From: Chlamydomonas reinhardtii
Taxonomy: Eukaryota; Chlorophyta; Chlorophyceae; Chlamydomonadales; Chlamydomonadaceae
Reading direction: 5' to 3'
Length of the DNA: 64,000 nt
Assembly (NCBI RefSeq): GCF_000002595.2
Contig: NC_057005.1
Span: 5,641,235 to 5,705,234 of the forward strand
In this document: one piece after another, positions 8,872 to 19,477 of the stretch
Numbering within the stretch: position 1 is the first letter of the stretch
How the letters are laid out: each line of letters opens with the position of its first letter
Made by a program: the position numbers and the translations under genes
The notes under the pieces: generated by a model
Told to the model about the DNA's origin: nothing
The model's database searches: none
The model's input: only the letters and a program-made list of their open reading frames with translations

Positions 8872-11800
8872 CTAGCGGCGGCTGGTGTCGTACCCGGGCG
8901 GCACAAACCAGGGCGACAGGTCCACATTCGCAGCCAACAGCCCCCGCGTCTTGGGGTCAGTCTTGTCCATAATCTGTGGCCAGTGCGAGTATGTGCGTGG
9001 TGGTGTGTATGTGCGTTTGCGTGTGCGTGTGGGAAAATGACCGCCTCCCCCTCGGTTCCTGGCCGTCTTTGCTGGCACGCCCGCTCCCCCGCACCCCGCA
9101 GGCTCCAGCCCCCACCTGCTGGTGTAGCAGTGTGTTGGACGCGAGCATGGACCGTTCGAACACCGAGAATGGCCGGCCGTCCTGCCAGCCGACATGGGGG
9201 ATAGCAGGGGGATGGGGTGGGTGATCAATTTGTTAACTCCAACCCTCGATAGACCGCTGCTTGGGCAAAGGGTAGCCATGCTACTAATGTGTGTGGATGT
9301 TGCCAGGGCACACCCATGGCACAACACACAAGTGAATGGCCGCGGCATCAGTCAACCATACGCACACGTTGTGGCTACGCCACAATTTTACCGAACCGGC
9401 GTGGACTGTGCATGTGCATGTGTGCAATGTGTGCGTGCAGCCCTCAGCGCGCCCCTGCGCGCCCCACCCAGTACCCACCATGGTGGTGATGGTCGCCCCG
9501 GCCTCCTGCGCGATGACAATGCCGGCCGCCATGTCCCAGGGCTTGAGCCGGTACTCCCAGTAGCCGTCCACGACGCCTGAGGAAGAGAGGGAGAGAGTGT
9601 ATGTGTTCGCTAGGTAAGGATCAAGGGGTTTTGTGGGTTTGATTGGACGCGCATGGGTGTGGTTGCAGGGTAACAAAGTCAGGTGCCCGGCAGCACCCCA
9701 CCCCCCCTGGATGCCAGCCCCTGCGAGCCGCACGCCCCCCGGCTGCGACTGCCTCGGCCGCTGTGCCAACACGTTCCCCCTGCTCCCTGCTCTGTGTGCT
9801 TACCCATAGACAGATGGCACAGGTCCACCGCCGCAGCGCCCAGACGCCGCACACCCTGCATTCGGAAGTGCGTGGGGGGCGTTGAGGACAAGGATCAGAC
9901 CGCTGATAGCAATCAGTCGTTGACGATTCGCCAGCCGCCCACGTCTCCCACACTGTTCAAGCCACACCTGCTGGTCCCGATAACACCTGCATCAACACCC
10001 CCTCTTGTGAAACATACACAGATGCACTGTCTTTGCGCATTGTTTTCCTTGTGCTCTTTAACACACGCGCGCGCTTTCACCTGGCACACGTCCGTAAACT
10101 CTTTGAACAACTCCATGTTGGCGGCCCACGCCTCGTCGTGCTCGTAGCCGAACCCCGTCACCAGCAGCGAGCGACGCACGTCAGACACCTGCAGCAGCCG
10201 GGTGGGGAGGCGGTGGGGGAGGGTAGTTCCTTCCAATCCCAAAGGTGGGTGCATTTGCATGGGGGCAGGTCCGCAGGTGCTTCACGGAGGGGTGACGGGT
10301 GACGGTGCGGCAGGGCAGCAAGGGAGGCTGGGTAGCGCGGCAGGCTAGGGTGTAAAGCGGCAAGGGTCCACTGGCAGGCACGGCTGTGCGCCGCAATCGG
10401 AGTCGCGACCCCTGGTCGTAGTGGCCAGGTGTGTGGCAAGGTTGCACGGGGTTATGGCCGCACCTGGCTGACACGCACGGGCTTGCCATTGCAGGTTGTG
10501 GGCCGGCCTGTGTGCGCCGCAAAGGTCCGTGTGGCCCAGGCGTGCGGCCCCCCTGCACCCACAGCACCCACAGCACCCACAGCACCGGGGCGCGGCAGGT
10601 GGCCGGCTCAACGACCTGACGAACAGCCACATGCGAGCTCCTCCTCAGCTTTCATCGCCGCCGTCACCACCGCTGCCGGTTCACAACTAATGGCTGCAGC
10701 CGTGGAAGCTGACACATGCCCGCTGCGCAGATCCCCATCTGAACAGTCACCTGTGAACTCCACTACGCAGCCTGCCACCTGCGACCAGAGCGGCGAGACA
10801 CGGTACACGGTACTCGAACAGCCGCTTGAGTGGTGGGCGAGGGCAGTAACACTGGATGCAGGGAACACACACACCAACACATGCGCCCGCACATGTGCCG
10901 ACGCCTGCACGCACCGGTGTGACGCCGCGCACCACACCCACGCTGACGGCAAATGCGGGGTAGCTGTGTGCGAAGTTGGTGGTGCCGTCCAGCGGGTCCA
11001 CACACCTGTGTGCGCCCGTGTGCCCGTACGCCCGCGTGCATGGGAACCAGATGAGGAGCCGTCAGCAGGGCAAGCCTTTGCCGCATTCGGAGGAGGTGCG
11101 GCGGTTGCCGACCTAGCCACTGCAACAGCGCACCATCGTGCGCGGGCATGCCGTCAGGGCGGTGCCGTGTGCGCGCTGCCAGCACGCTCTCGGTCGCGCG
11201 CCCGCTGACGTAACAAGGGGATTATGACCTAGGTTGGCGCACCCTCCCCGCACCGCCCTCCACGCACCACAGATAGGAGCTGTCTGTGTCGCCGCTGACG
11301 CCGCCCTCCTCTCCCAGCAGCGCGTGGCGCGGGTAGTGCTTCCGCAGCACCTGCAGTACGCCAGGCGCAGGCACGTCAGGCTCATAACACCACGCGGCAA
11401 CACCTGTGTCTCCTTGCCTGTCTCCACGCCGCCACGCACATCAACTTCCTCACCGCCGCCATACCCTATCCCCCACCGCACTCGCACAAAGCCGCACGAC
11501 CGCCACCCCATAACATACACGCACACACGCTCTTGGCTATGCCGTACGATCACGTGTCGCCCGCCACCGCCCACCCCTTGCCCTGGCACGTCTCGTGGGC
11601 AGCCTATTCAATGACCCGGGCACCGTGAGTTAGACTCGGGCTGAGCGAGTATGACCCCCCCCCCTCGCCGCCGCTCACCGCCAGCACCGCGTCCTCCGAG
11701 GCCTTGTCGGTCTCCGTGACCAGGTCCGTGGCCCCCTTGAAGCTGATGCTGCGAGGCCGGTCCAGAGCCTCGCGCACCACCTGCGTGGATTAGAAAGGGG

Positions 11801-12931
11801 CGTTGCGCAGTTGAGGAGGAGGAGCAGTGGCGCACCAGGCACAGCGGGTACCACAATCAGTTGAGGTGGGGGGGGGGGCCAGCCCAGCGAAAACGTCCCA
11901 TCAGGGGGCGCAAGTGTGGGCGTGGGCGCAGGGTATGGGGATGGGAAGCAACTGGCCCGGGGCGCCAGACCCGTTGGGAGCAGATGCCAGATGGGTGCAG
12001 GGCTGCGGGCGGGTGCCGCTACTGACCAATGGGACAGGCGCGAAAGCATGGGGGCAGGGGCAGGCCCACGGCATGATGCTTGGAGCGCAAGGACCGTGCG
12101 CAAACTGCATTCCTCGAGCATGGCATGTCTCCATGATGAGATTCAGGATGGGCGTGTGGATGATTGAGGCTAACAACCCACGCGGTGCGCAGGGTGCGCA
12201 CAGGGAGAGAGCACAGAGAGTATGTCCGCTTTGCCACGCTGATGGGGAGGAGCATGTAGAGGATGAGAGGCATGTGCTGCTTGAGTGCAAGGCGTACGAT
12301 GATATCAGAAGCACGCTGTGGGAGGTGATTCCCGCGACTATGATGGACGCGATGGCCAGTGGTGACCAGAGGGGTTTAGCGCGTGTCATTCACGCGATAA
12401 GGCTGCGACGTAACGACCTTACGGCGCGACCAATTTAGATATATTATTGCATGAACTGTTTTGCTTTTTGAATAATCCTTTTGAGACTAGTTTTGGCGGT
12501 CCATGAGCTTCCTGGCTCGTTTGGACCAATCTACGAGCATGAACTTGTAACATCAATCAAACTGCAAGAACCTGAATATTCTTCCCATAACTATATCGGT
12601 TCTGCTTGCGTATTGGATACCTGGCACCAGTCTGCCTCTGCGTCACCGCACCCCTCCGAACCGATGGCCCAGTCGTGCAAGCACACTGCCCTCCCTCCCT
12701 GCCCCCGCCCCTGCGCGGTCTTCTTGCCTCGGCGCCCTTCTCTGCGGCCAGGATGGCGACCTCCATCAGCTCATTCAGGGCTACTGCGTCAGCAGGCGCC
12801 GCTTTCGCCTCGCCGGCCTTTGCAGACGGCACCCGGGCCAAAACAATGGGTGATCGATGGGGCGCCAGGCGCGCGTTTTGTTTGCCAACGAGCATGGCTT
12901 GCCTGGATGCGCATTGGCGTAACGACTGCAT
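8872..12931 (-). CDS. IMPL1: Inositol monophosphatase family enzyme, IMPL1 type, plastid
   Basis: A Mg-dependent phosphatase that hydrolyses inositol monophosphates and, in plants, related sugar phosphates. Eleven exons join in phase: 12931-12728, 11780-11679, 11350-11268, 11005-10933, 10778-10751, 10552-10464, 10188-10081, 9855-9804, 9576-9479, 9181-9116 and 8973-8872, giving 334 residues. All family motifs are present: LLGEEGG, the metal-binding WCVDPLDGTTNF split by an intron inside the Trp codon, and KPWDMAAG near the C-terminus. Plant IMPL1 signatures include VVEFTGGPHAWATRTF, LLVTGFGYEHDEAW, NMELFKEFTDV and RRLGAAAVDLCHL. The first ~35 residues (RQCASRQAMLVGKQNARLAP) look like a transit peptide. 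Intron 1 is about 950 nt, seems to start with GC (GCCGAG|GCAAGAA), and contains an antisense LINE fragment. Identification is firm; substrate preference is not readable from sequence. Confidence 0.94.
12110..12470 (+). mobile_element. LINE 3' fragment, antisense inside IMPL1 intron 1
   Basis: A plus-strand frame ends at 12438 with FRMGVWMIEANNP, then RVCPLCHADGEEHVEDERHV, LLECKAYDDIRSTLW and a basic end. The C-P-L-C...H...C knuckle followed by Y-x-D-I-R is the C-terminal zinc-binding end of LINE ORF2 proteins of the L1-like group in Chlamydomonadales. AT-rich sequence follows the stop (12439-12480) and could be the LINE 3' UTR. No reverse transcriptase core lies upstream, so the copy is strongly 5'-truncated, as is usual for LINEs. 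It sits in the intron opposite to the gene, where it avoids interrupting coding sequence. The 5' limit is uncertain, because the frame stays open back to 11827 without recognisable LINE motifs. Confidence 0.7.
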
Positions 12932-13632
12932 ATTGCGTGCGCCAAGGTGGCAAGAAGAATCGTCTGTGCCTTATCAAGTCACCGCAAATTGCAAATGTCG
13001 TCTTCGTTGGCTGGTAAGTGACGAGTGTGGAGTTTCTTGCGTAGTAAGTGTGTACATTACGTATGATGTTGACCCATGACACTTTACGTGCGTTGACATG
13101 GCACTTTGCTTGCACGAATCAGTCCAGTGCCATTATGCTCCCTATGAGTATGAAACATTGTTTCGAATGCAAAATATGCTGTTACTTTGAGGGGTAACAT
13201 CACACGGGCACTGAGTCCAAGGCGAGGAGGCCCTTTTGGCTCGCGCCTCTTCGTGTCCCCGCTCGCACTCGTCCGTTTTCGCTCCTGTCCCATCGCCATG
13301 CCTTGCCCCACTTCCTCTCCCAAGAAGTATATATCCTTTAAACACCTTGACGTGTCTAGAACGCTATTTGGGCCCCAGCCAGTATCGTGAGCAGGCCCGA
13401 AGTTGCACCCGCCTCCGAAAACAAGCGCAGTGAGCTGCAGCGACAAACGACCGTGCGGTGGGCGTGGTACAGGCAGCCCCTATGGACAACAGGCAGCCTC
13501 AGTTTGCAGGTACGTATTTGGGGTGGGCGTGGTGGACCGGTGCCCACCGTTGCTCGTGCCCTTCGAGTTCCCAAGCTCAGGCTAACGGCACACCGGCCCT
13601 CGCGAGCCTTGCCAACGCAGCTCGCTGTAATT
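12932..13632. other. Divergent promoter region, IMPL1 / TALE homeodomain gene
   Basis: 700 bp between two divergently transcribed starts. A TATA-like AGTATATATCC lies at about 13326-13336 on the plus strand, some 300 bp before the homeodomain ATG; the sequence from there to 13632 may be 5' UTR. No other coding signal was seen. Confidence 0.4.
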
Positions 13633-16600
13633 ATGTCGCATGTAGGCGATATCCTAACCATTTCAATGGCGCCCGCTGTGTCGCGCTCCTGCGGCTTGTC
13701 TAGTGCAGATGCTCAAGCGATGGATGGCGCAGCAGTTTGGCGGAGCAGTGGCACAGGCTACGAATGGATTGCGCAAGCGCTTCAGGATGCGGATGATAGC
13801 ATGGTGAGCGCAGACGCAGCTGTTTCGGTTCGCTTGCCCGCCCCTGCTCAAGCGGCTGCTCGTCTTCCCTTTGCCAAGCCCTCGACCTGCTCGCTTGCGT
13901 CCCTTCCCGTGCCGCGCTCTGCTACCCCACCTCACCCTGCCCGGCCTCGCATTGCCCTGCAATCGATATGAGCTTGTGCGCGATACCCGACGTGCCGACA
14001 GGCCGGCTTCGCGGAAGCCTCGGCCATGGGCCTCGGGAGCTTCACAGAGGGGCTGGGCCCTGGGCGAGGCGGTGCGGACCCCGGCGGCGACCCCGCCCTG
14101 GCCCCGCTGCAGTCGGCGCAGCTGATGGGGCACCTGTCCATTACCGAGGCCGAGCGCGCCATCGCAGAGGCAGCCGCAATGATGGCGGCCGGGACCGTGT
14201 ACCCAGAGGCAACCCCGTCCGGCCAACCCCCGACGCACCCACACCAACAGCCGCAACCGCGCATGCACGCCGGGACCTACCCCGCGCAGCACCAGCACCA
14301 GCACCAGCACCAGCACCAGCAGCACCACCAGCAGCACCAGCATGTCGTGCCGGCGGCGGTAGGCCACTCGCACCACCAGGCGGCCACAGCGGCGGCGGCG
14401 CACGCACCACACTACCACCAGCCTCAACACCCACACCACCAGCAATACCAACAGCAGCAGCACGTGCATCACCAGCAGCACCCATTGATGCCGGACCCGT
14501 ACACGAGCTTCGCCGCTGGGCCCATCGACCTTGCGGCCCACGCTCACATGCAGCACCGCCAGCAACACCAGCAGGAGCAGCAGCAGATGCTGTACGCCTA
14601 CCACCAGCACAATCAATACCACCACCAGCAGCAGCACTTGCAGCCGCAGCACCAGCAATACCAGCAGTACCCACCACAACTGCCACACCAGCAGGTCCAG
14701 CACCAGCACCAGCACACCGCCCTAGGCTCGCCGCCCGTGCAGCACCACCAGCACCACCAGCACCACCAGCACCACCACCAGCACCACCAGCACCACCACC
14801 AGCACCACCACCAGCAGCACGTGCCGGCAGGCGCACACCATGCGGCTGCACGCCCGCTGCCGCCCAACCACCAGTCTCACCAACACCACCAACAGCAGAT
14901 GCCTCCGGTCGTGCCTAGCCAACCCCAGCACCACCAGCATGGTATGCACGCCGCCGCCGCTGCCGCCTCGTCGTCAGCGGTGTCCGCTGCTGCATCGGCG
15001 CGTGGGGGCTACACGGCCATCGCGCCGGCTGCCCCCCCCGCCACAGCACATTCGGCACTGGCACCGCCTGTCACAAGCACCTACTACCAGGTACAGTACG
15101 TGATAAAACGGGATGGAGTTTGCTTATGAGCGGACTTGCGCTGTGTTACGCTCCGCATGTAGCACTTGCACTTGAGCATGGCGCATGATAAAACAGTTTT
15201 TCCTGTATGCGTACTGCACGTGTGCGCAGACCAGTGGCGGTGCCATGCCGTACCCAGGCTGGTCCGTTGCTGGGCTGGAGGTGCCGACGCCCGGCACCCG
15301 CAGCCAGCGCGGCAGCTCCACCCACCTGCTCACGGCGCCCGGGCTGCACCCCACAAGCGGCGGCAGCGGCGGTGGCGAGGGCCGCGAAGTGGTCATGCAC
15401 CCTGGCTTCGGCGCCGCCGCCTTAACTGGAGCGACTGGCGCGGCGGCGGCGGCGGCAGCGGCACCAACGCCCCAGGCATCGCCGCTTGGTGGCCGCGGCA
15501 CCGGTGCCAGTGCCGAACCAGCAACCTCCGCACACAGCCACGGCGGCGGCGGTGGCTTTGGAAATGTTGTATCAGGCACGCCCATGGAGGTATGACCAGA
15601 GAAGGCGTTGGTGCCTGCTGCTCCTGCTTTGCTGTTGCAAGCATACGTTGGCACTGCCGTACGGCGTACGCTGCATAACATTCCGTAAGACCACCGTGTC
15701 ATTACCGCCGCAGGTGAGCTCACATGCCGGCGGCCGTGGCGCCAGTGGCAGCACCGACAGCAGCGCCGAGGCCAGCACCGACCACAAGCGCGCCCGCACC
15801 AACAACCCTGGCGCCGGCGGCGCCCGCGCTGCTCAGGTGCGCGGGACCGCGGTGTGTGCCCTGCAAACTGGATACTGCATACACATCAACGCACACAGTT
15901 GGTGTCAACTCGAGCACGCGCACGATTGTACCATAGCCATTACCAGGACCGAAGGTCCGAAGCAGGTCTCATTGCTGAGTTGCATTGCCGCGTGCCCCTT
16001 GTGCTCCCGAAGGCCGCTGCTCTCCCCAGCTTGGATGCGGTCACTAGCCAGCAGGCCGCGGCCGCCGCCGGCATGGCACCTGCTGCCGGCACGCTTGGCG
16101 CGGTGCCGCCTGCCTACCCAGCCGTCGCCGTCGCCCCCGCCGCCGAGGTGAACGGTGCCATGCCCTATGTCGACGCCCTCACTGAGCAGCTGCGCGCCGT
16201 GCGGCTGCTACAGCCCACGCCTCCTTCCTCAGCCTCCCCTGCGCCCGTCCGCGCTTCTGCCGCGGCAATGGCAGACGTAACTGAGAACGTCGCCGTTAAG
16301 GCCAAGGGCAAGAAGAAGGGTGCGGCCGCAGCGGCGGCTGCGCAGCCGCCGCCCCCGCCGCTGCTGCCACCGGCGCCGCGGACCGAGATGGACAGGCGGG
16401 CTGCGCTGTCTGGCGCTGCGGGCGCCTTCATGGCCGCGTGTGACGAGGCGGTGCGGGAGCTGCTGTTGGCTATGAACTTCAGCGACCACGACGCAGAGGC
16501 AATTATCACAGGTGCGCTAGCCTAGGGCCATGGGTCAACGGGATCGCCGGCTAGGCGGGGCGGGTGCTCGCTGGCTGGCTCGATGCGCACGTGGCTGCGC

Positions 16601-18201
16601 ACGTATGTGCATGCTAGCTGCTGATGTCACTTCACGGAGGTGCGCCTTGCGTGACGGCGTGGCCCGCCTGCCAGCTCTGCAGCTATGACGGGCTCGCACA
16701 CTCACGTGCATTCTGCCACACACACTCTGCGCTTACTGTGCTGTGCTGTGCTGTGCTGTATGGTTCTGACGCGTGCAGGCGCGGCGCCGCCGCAGCTGGA
16801 GCACGCCGCCTCGGGCGTGGTGTCGCTGGTGCTCCGCCTCAAGAGCTCCGTGCTGTCGCACTACATTAAGCACCTCAACAACGCCGCCGCCAGGTCGCAG
16901 GCCGCCGCCGCATCCACCGCAGCGGTCGACGGCAACGCGGAGGACGCGGCCGACAAGCACGGCGCCAAGGCCACGAGCGCAGCCAAGGCGCCGCCAGCAG
17001 CGGGCGGAGGCGCGGGTGATGCCGCTGACCAGCAACTGAGCACGGGCGAGGCGTGTCTGGTGCAGCTGCAGCTGTACGGCGGCGTGGGGGATGCGCTGCT
17101 GCAGCTGCTGCGCTCCAAGCTCAGGTGAGTCAGCGCGGGGAACGCGGGGTCGTGGCGGCTGGTGCGGGTTGCAGACACGTTCAGATGGGACGGTGAATGT
17201 AGCTAGGATGAAGCTAGGCAGCAGGGGGTTGTGTTGCCTAAGTGCTCGCTCTTGTGCTGTTGTGCGGAAGATGCGCCTACCTGACCGCTAACGGCCGACC
17301 CTACCGGACTGATCGCAGGGGCAGCGCCTGCCAGTTGTGGGCGCTGGCGCACATCGTGCACCCGCACCCCAGCCGTTCTGAGAAGGAGAGCCTGGCCGCG
17401 TACACCGGCAAGTCCACGAAGCAGGTGCGCGATGCGCTGGAGAGCGTATGTGGTCGGTGTTGGGACTTGGGATAATCTTTCAGGATTTGCGGAGTGGTGC
17501 CTAGTGGTGCCTGCGTGAAGATGGCGACTGACACGCCTTTGCGCGCCATCTGCCAAAGCTTAAGCAGCATCGCATACAGTAATACAGACACTGGCAAAAA
17601 TAGATCATTGTGTATACCACCGAGCAGTAACAGCATGAAAGGCCGTGAGCATCACGTTGTGGTCACGTTGTACAAAGTTACAAACACATGAGGTGACCTT
17701 ACGAGGGTAAACGCGGGGTAACCATCCCATCCCATCACTTATATCATTCCTCGGTCTTCACAGGTGACAGACTGGTTCACCAACTGGCGCGCGAGGCACT
17801 GGCGGCCCGCCATCATGGCCCTGCAGAAGGGCGCGGCGGGCGGCGCTGCAGGCGGCAGCCTTGGCGTTGCCGCAGACGGGGCTGCTAGCGGCGGCGACGA
17901 CGGCGAGGAAGAGGAGTGCGCCGAGGCACGGGCAAAGAAGGGGAAGGGCGCGAAGGACTGCAGTCGCGCCAAGGAGCCGGCCAGCGGTGCGCGCAAGGCT
18001 GCTGCCGCGGCGCCGGCCACCACTGCAGCCGCTGCGGGGGCTGAGGTGGGCAGCGGCGGCCGCAGCGGCAGCCGACGCCCGCGCAGCAGGCGGGCGTGCC
18101 GTGAGACGGAGAGCGAGGAGGACCAGGAAGATGACGATGACGAGGAGGAGGATGAGGAGGAGAGTTCGCCGTCGGAGGGTGGCAGCACGGATGATGAGTA
18201 A
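13633..18201 (+). CDS. TALE-class homeodomain transcription factor, KNOX-like helix 3
   Basis: Eight exons join in phase: 13633-13803, 14002-15090, 15230-15589, 15714-15836, 16013-16511, 16779-17124, 17319-17424 and 17764-18201, giving about 1043 residues. The homeodomain is split between exons 7 and 8: HIVHPHPSRSEKESLAAYTG, then KSTKQ|VTDWFTNWRARHWRP, with the invariant W-F-x-N-x-R core. The H-P-x-P between helices 1 and 2 is the TALE loop, and RARHWRP resembles the KNOX ending RKRHWKP more than BELL. Exon 2 (363 residues) is almost wholly His/Gln repeats. Exons 5-6 carry a possible MEINOX-like helical region (FMAACDEAVRELLLAMNF; SGVVSLVLRLKSSVLSHYI) and a KGKKKG basic patch. The C-terminus is acidic and Ser-rich. 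In Chlamydomonas, TALE proteins GSM1 (KNOX) and GSP1 (BELL) drive zygote development; whether this is their orthologue cannot be told here. Residue 50 is Thr, unusual for TALE. Confidence 0.8.
14291..14820 (+). repeat. CAC/CAG trinucleotide-rich tract encoding His/Gln repeats
   Basis: Within exon 2 of the homeodomain gene, runs of CACCAG and CACCACCAG units encode alternating His and Gln; the densest stretch is 14740-14820. The reverse strand is correspondingly TGG/TGC-rich and gives long spurious Cys/Trp frames. Such tracts change length easily by slippage. Confidence 0.9.
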
Positions 18202-18772
18202 GGGGGGACGCGAGCGGGCGCAGATGCGGATATGAGCTACGTTGTGCATTGGCTGATTGGCATAGGTCGGTAGGTTGTCGTCGGTTGGCACTGGCTTGGA
18301 TGGGAACATGTACTTTATACTTGTGGAGGAAGGAGGCGGTGGGAATGTGGTGCGCGTGCGGAGATAGCGAACTGCGAGGCCTGGGTTACGGGGAATGGCG
18401 AAGGGCAATGTGTGTTGTGGGGGTTATGGGAATACGCCTCCGCCTTCAGCCCCATACTACCTTGTCTCAGCCCTATACTACCCAGCCCCAGCCCCGGCCC
18501 CATAATACCCTGCCTTAGACGCGGCCCAGACAGGGTCAGCTCAAACATGGCGGCCACCTCTGGGGCGTGGGCGCCCTTGCTCAGGGCCTCAGGCCTCAGG
18601 GGAGGGGAGACCATAGCCTTGCCCTTCCGGACCGTGCCTGGCGTGCCTGGCGTGCATTGCCAGCAAAGCTCCGTGCTATTATGACAAGCGTTCAATGTGG
18701 ACATGCCCTGCATTGCTCTTAGGAGGACATAGACTAGCGTATCTACGGAGGTAACCGTATGGGGCAACCGTG
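18202..18772. other. Intergenic region with CCC(A)TACTACC-type short repeats
   Basis: 570 bp 3' of the homeodomain gene. At 18450-18540 the sequence cycles through units such as CAGCCCCATACTACC and CAGCCCTATACTACC; related text recurs at about 35460-35545. No reliable polyadenylation motif or gene was found. Confidence 0.45.
18765..18772. repeat. Target-site duplication, left (CAACCGTG)
   Basis: The 8-bp CAACCGTG immediately left of the terminal inverted repeat is repeated exactly at 19331-19338. An 8-bp duplication is characteristic of hAT transposons. Confidence 0.88.
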
Positions 18773-19330
18773 CAGGGATGGGGGCGGAATGGTGGAGCCC
18801 CAAATGCGTGCGGAATGCCCCAAGGATTAACGCACGCACAGCTGGCGAAAATAATATCGCATCCGCCTTGAGAACCTTTCGCATGGTTTTCGCCGGTCCA
18901 TTGACGCGTCCATCGGCGGTATTTCCTTCCCATTCTGCTTCACCGGCATGCTTGGAACGCTCGTAGTATCCCTTAATGGGCATTAAAGCAGCTGGAGGAC
19001 GCGCACCGGTGTTCTGCGTCGGGAAATTGCCAAGCATGTGGGGACATGCCGCCACAACCAGCGGTGTTGTCGCCCCATTCAACTCTTTTAGCAGTCTTTG
19101 TCGCCCAAATTGCCTTATGACCAGGTGTGGTGGCCAGATTTTGGCCAGACAGGCCCAGAAGTAGCCACAGAAGGGCCATTTTGGCGGTTTTGGGGCGGTG
19201 ACCGCACCATTTCCGCATGGATTTTCGCACAGTTCCGCCGATGTGCGCAAGCAAGGGTCTAGGCGAAAAGCGTGCGAAAACACATGCGAAAAGACCCTGC
19301 GGAATGTGCGGACTTCCGCCCCCATCCCTG
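18773..19330. mobile_element. Non-autonomous hAT-type DNA transposon, 558 bp
   Basis: Perfect 17-bp terminal inverted repeats, CAGGGATGGGGGCGGAA at 18773-18789 and its exact complement at 19314-19330, are flanked by the 8-bp direct repeat CAACCGTG on both sides. The CAGGG terminus and 8-bp target duplication together fit the hAT superfamily. At 558 bp it is too short for a transposase. A long minus-strand frame crosses it and runs out through the left end, so I treat that frame as chance. Purine-rich GCGAAAA-type motifs occur near both ends. Perfect termini and duplication suggest a recent insertion. It ends only 147 bp before the ATG of the bHLH gene, so it lies in that gene's promoter or 5' UTR. 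Confidence 0.88.
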
Positions 19331-19338
19331 CAACCGTG
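19331..19338. repeat. Target-site duplication, right (CAACCGTG)
   Basis: Exact copy of 18765-18772 directly after the right terminal inverted repeat. Confidence 0.88.
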
Positions 19339-19477
19339 CGACTGCATTGCAGGGCTGGCGGGGGCCGGGGATTGACTCACTGTGTGGCCCGCCCCCGTTG
19401 CGGATTGTGTCCAAGCCTCTCATATATTCTTATTACTCTCCCGTATGCGCAAATAACCACACGACTTCCTTGTCAGT

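Noticed and set aside
13663-14715. 350-codon minus-strand frame, Leu/Val-rich
   Set aside because: Exact antisense shadow of the His/Gln-coding exon 2 of the homeodomain gene; CAC/CAG repeats read backwards give Val/Leu.
18315-19325. 336-codon minus-strand open frame
   Set aside because: It starts inside the hAT element and runs out through its left end into repeat DNA, shows no recognisable domain, and GC-rich DNA often gives long chance frames.
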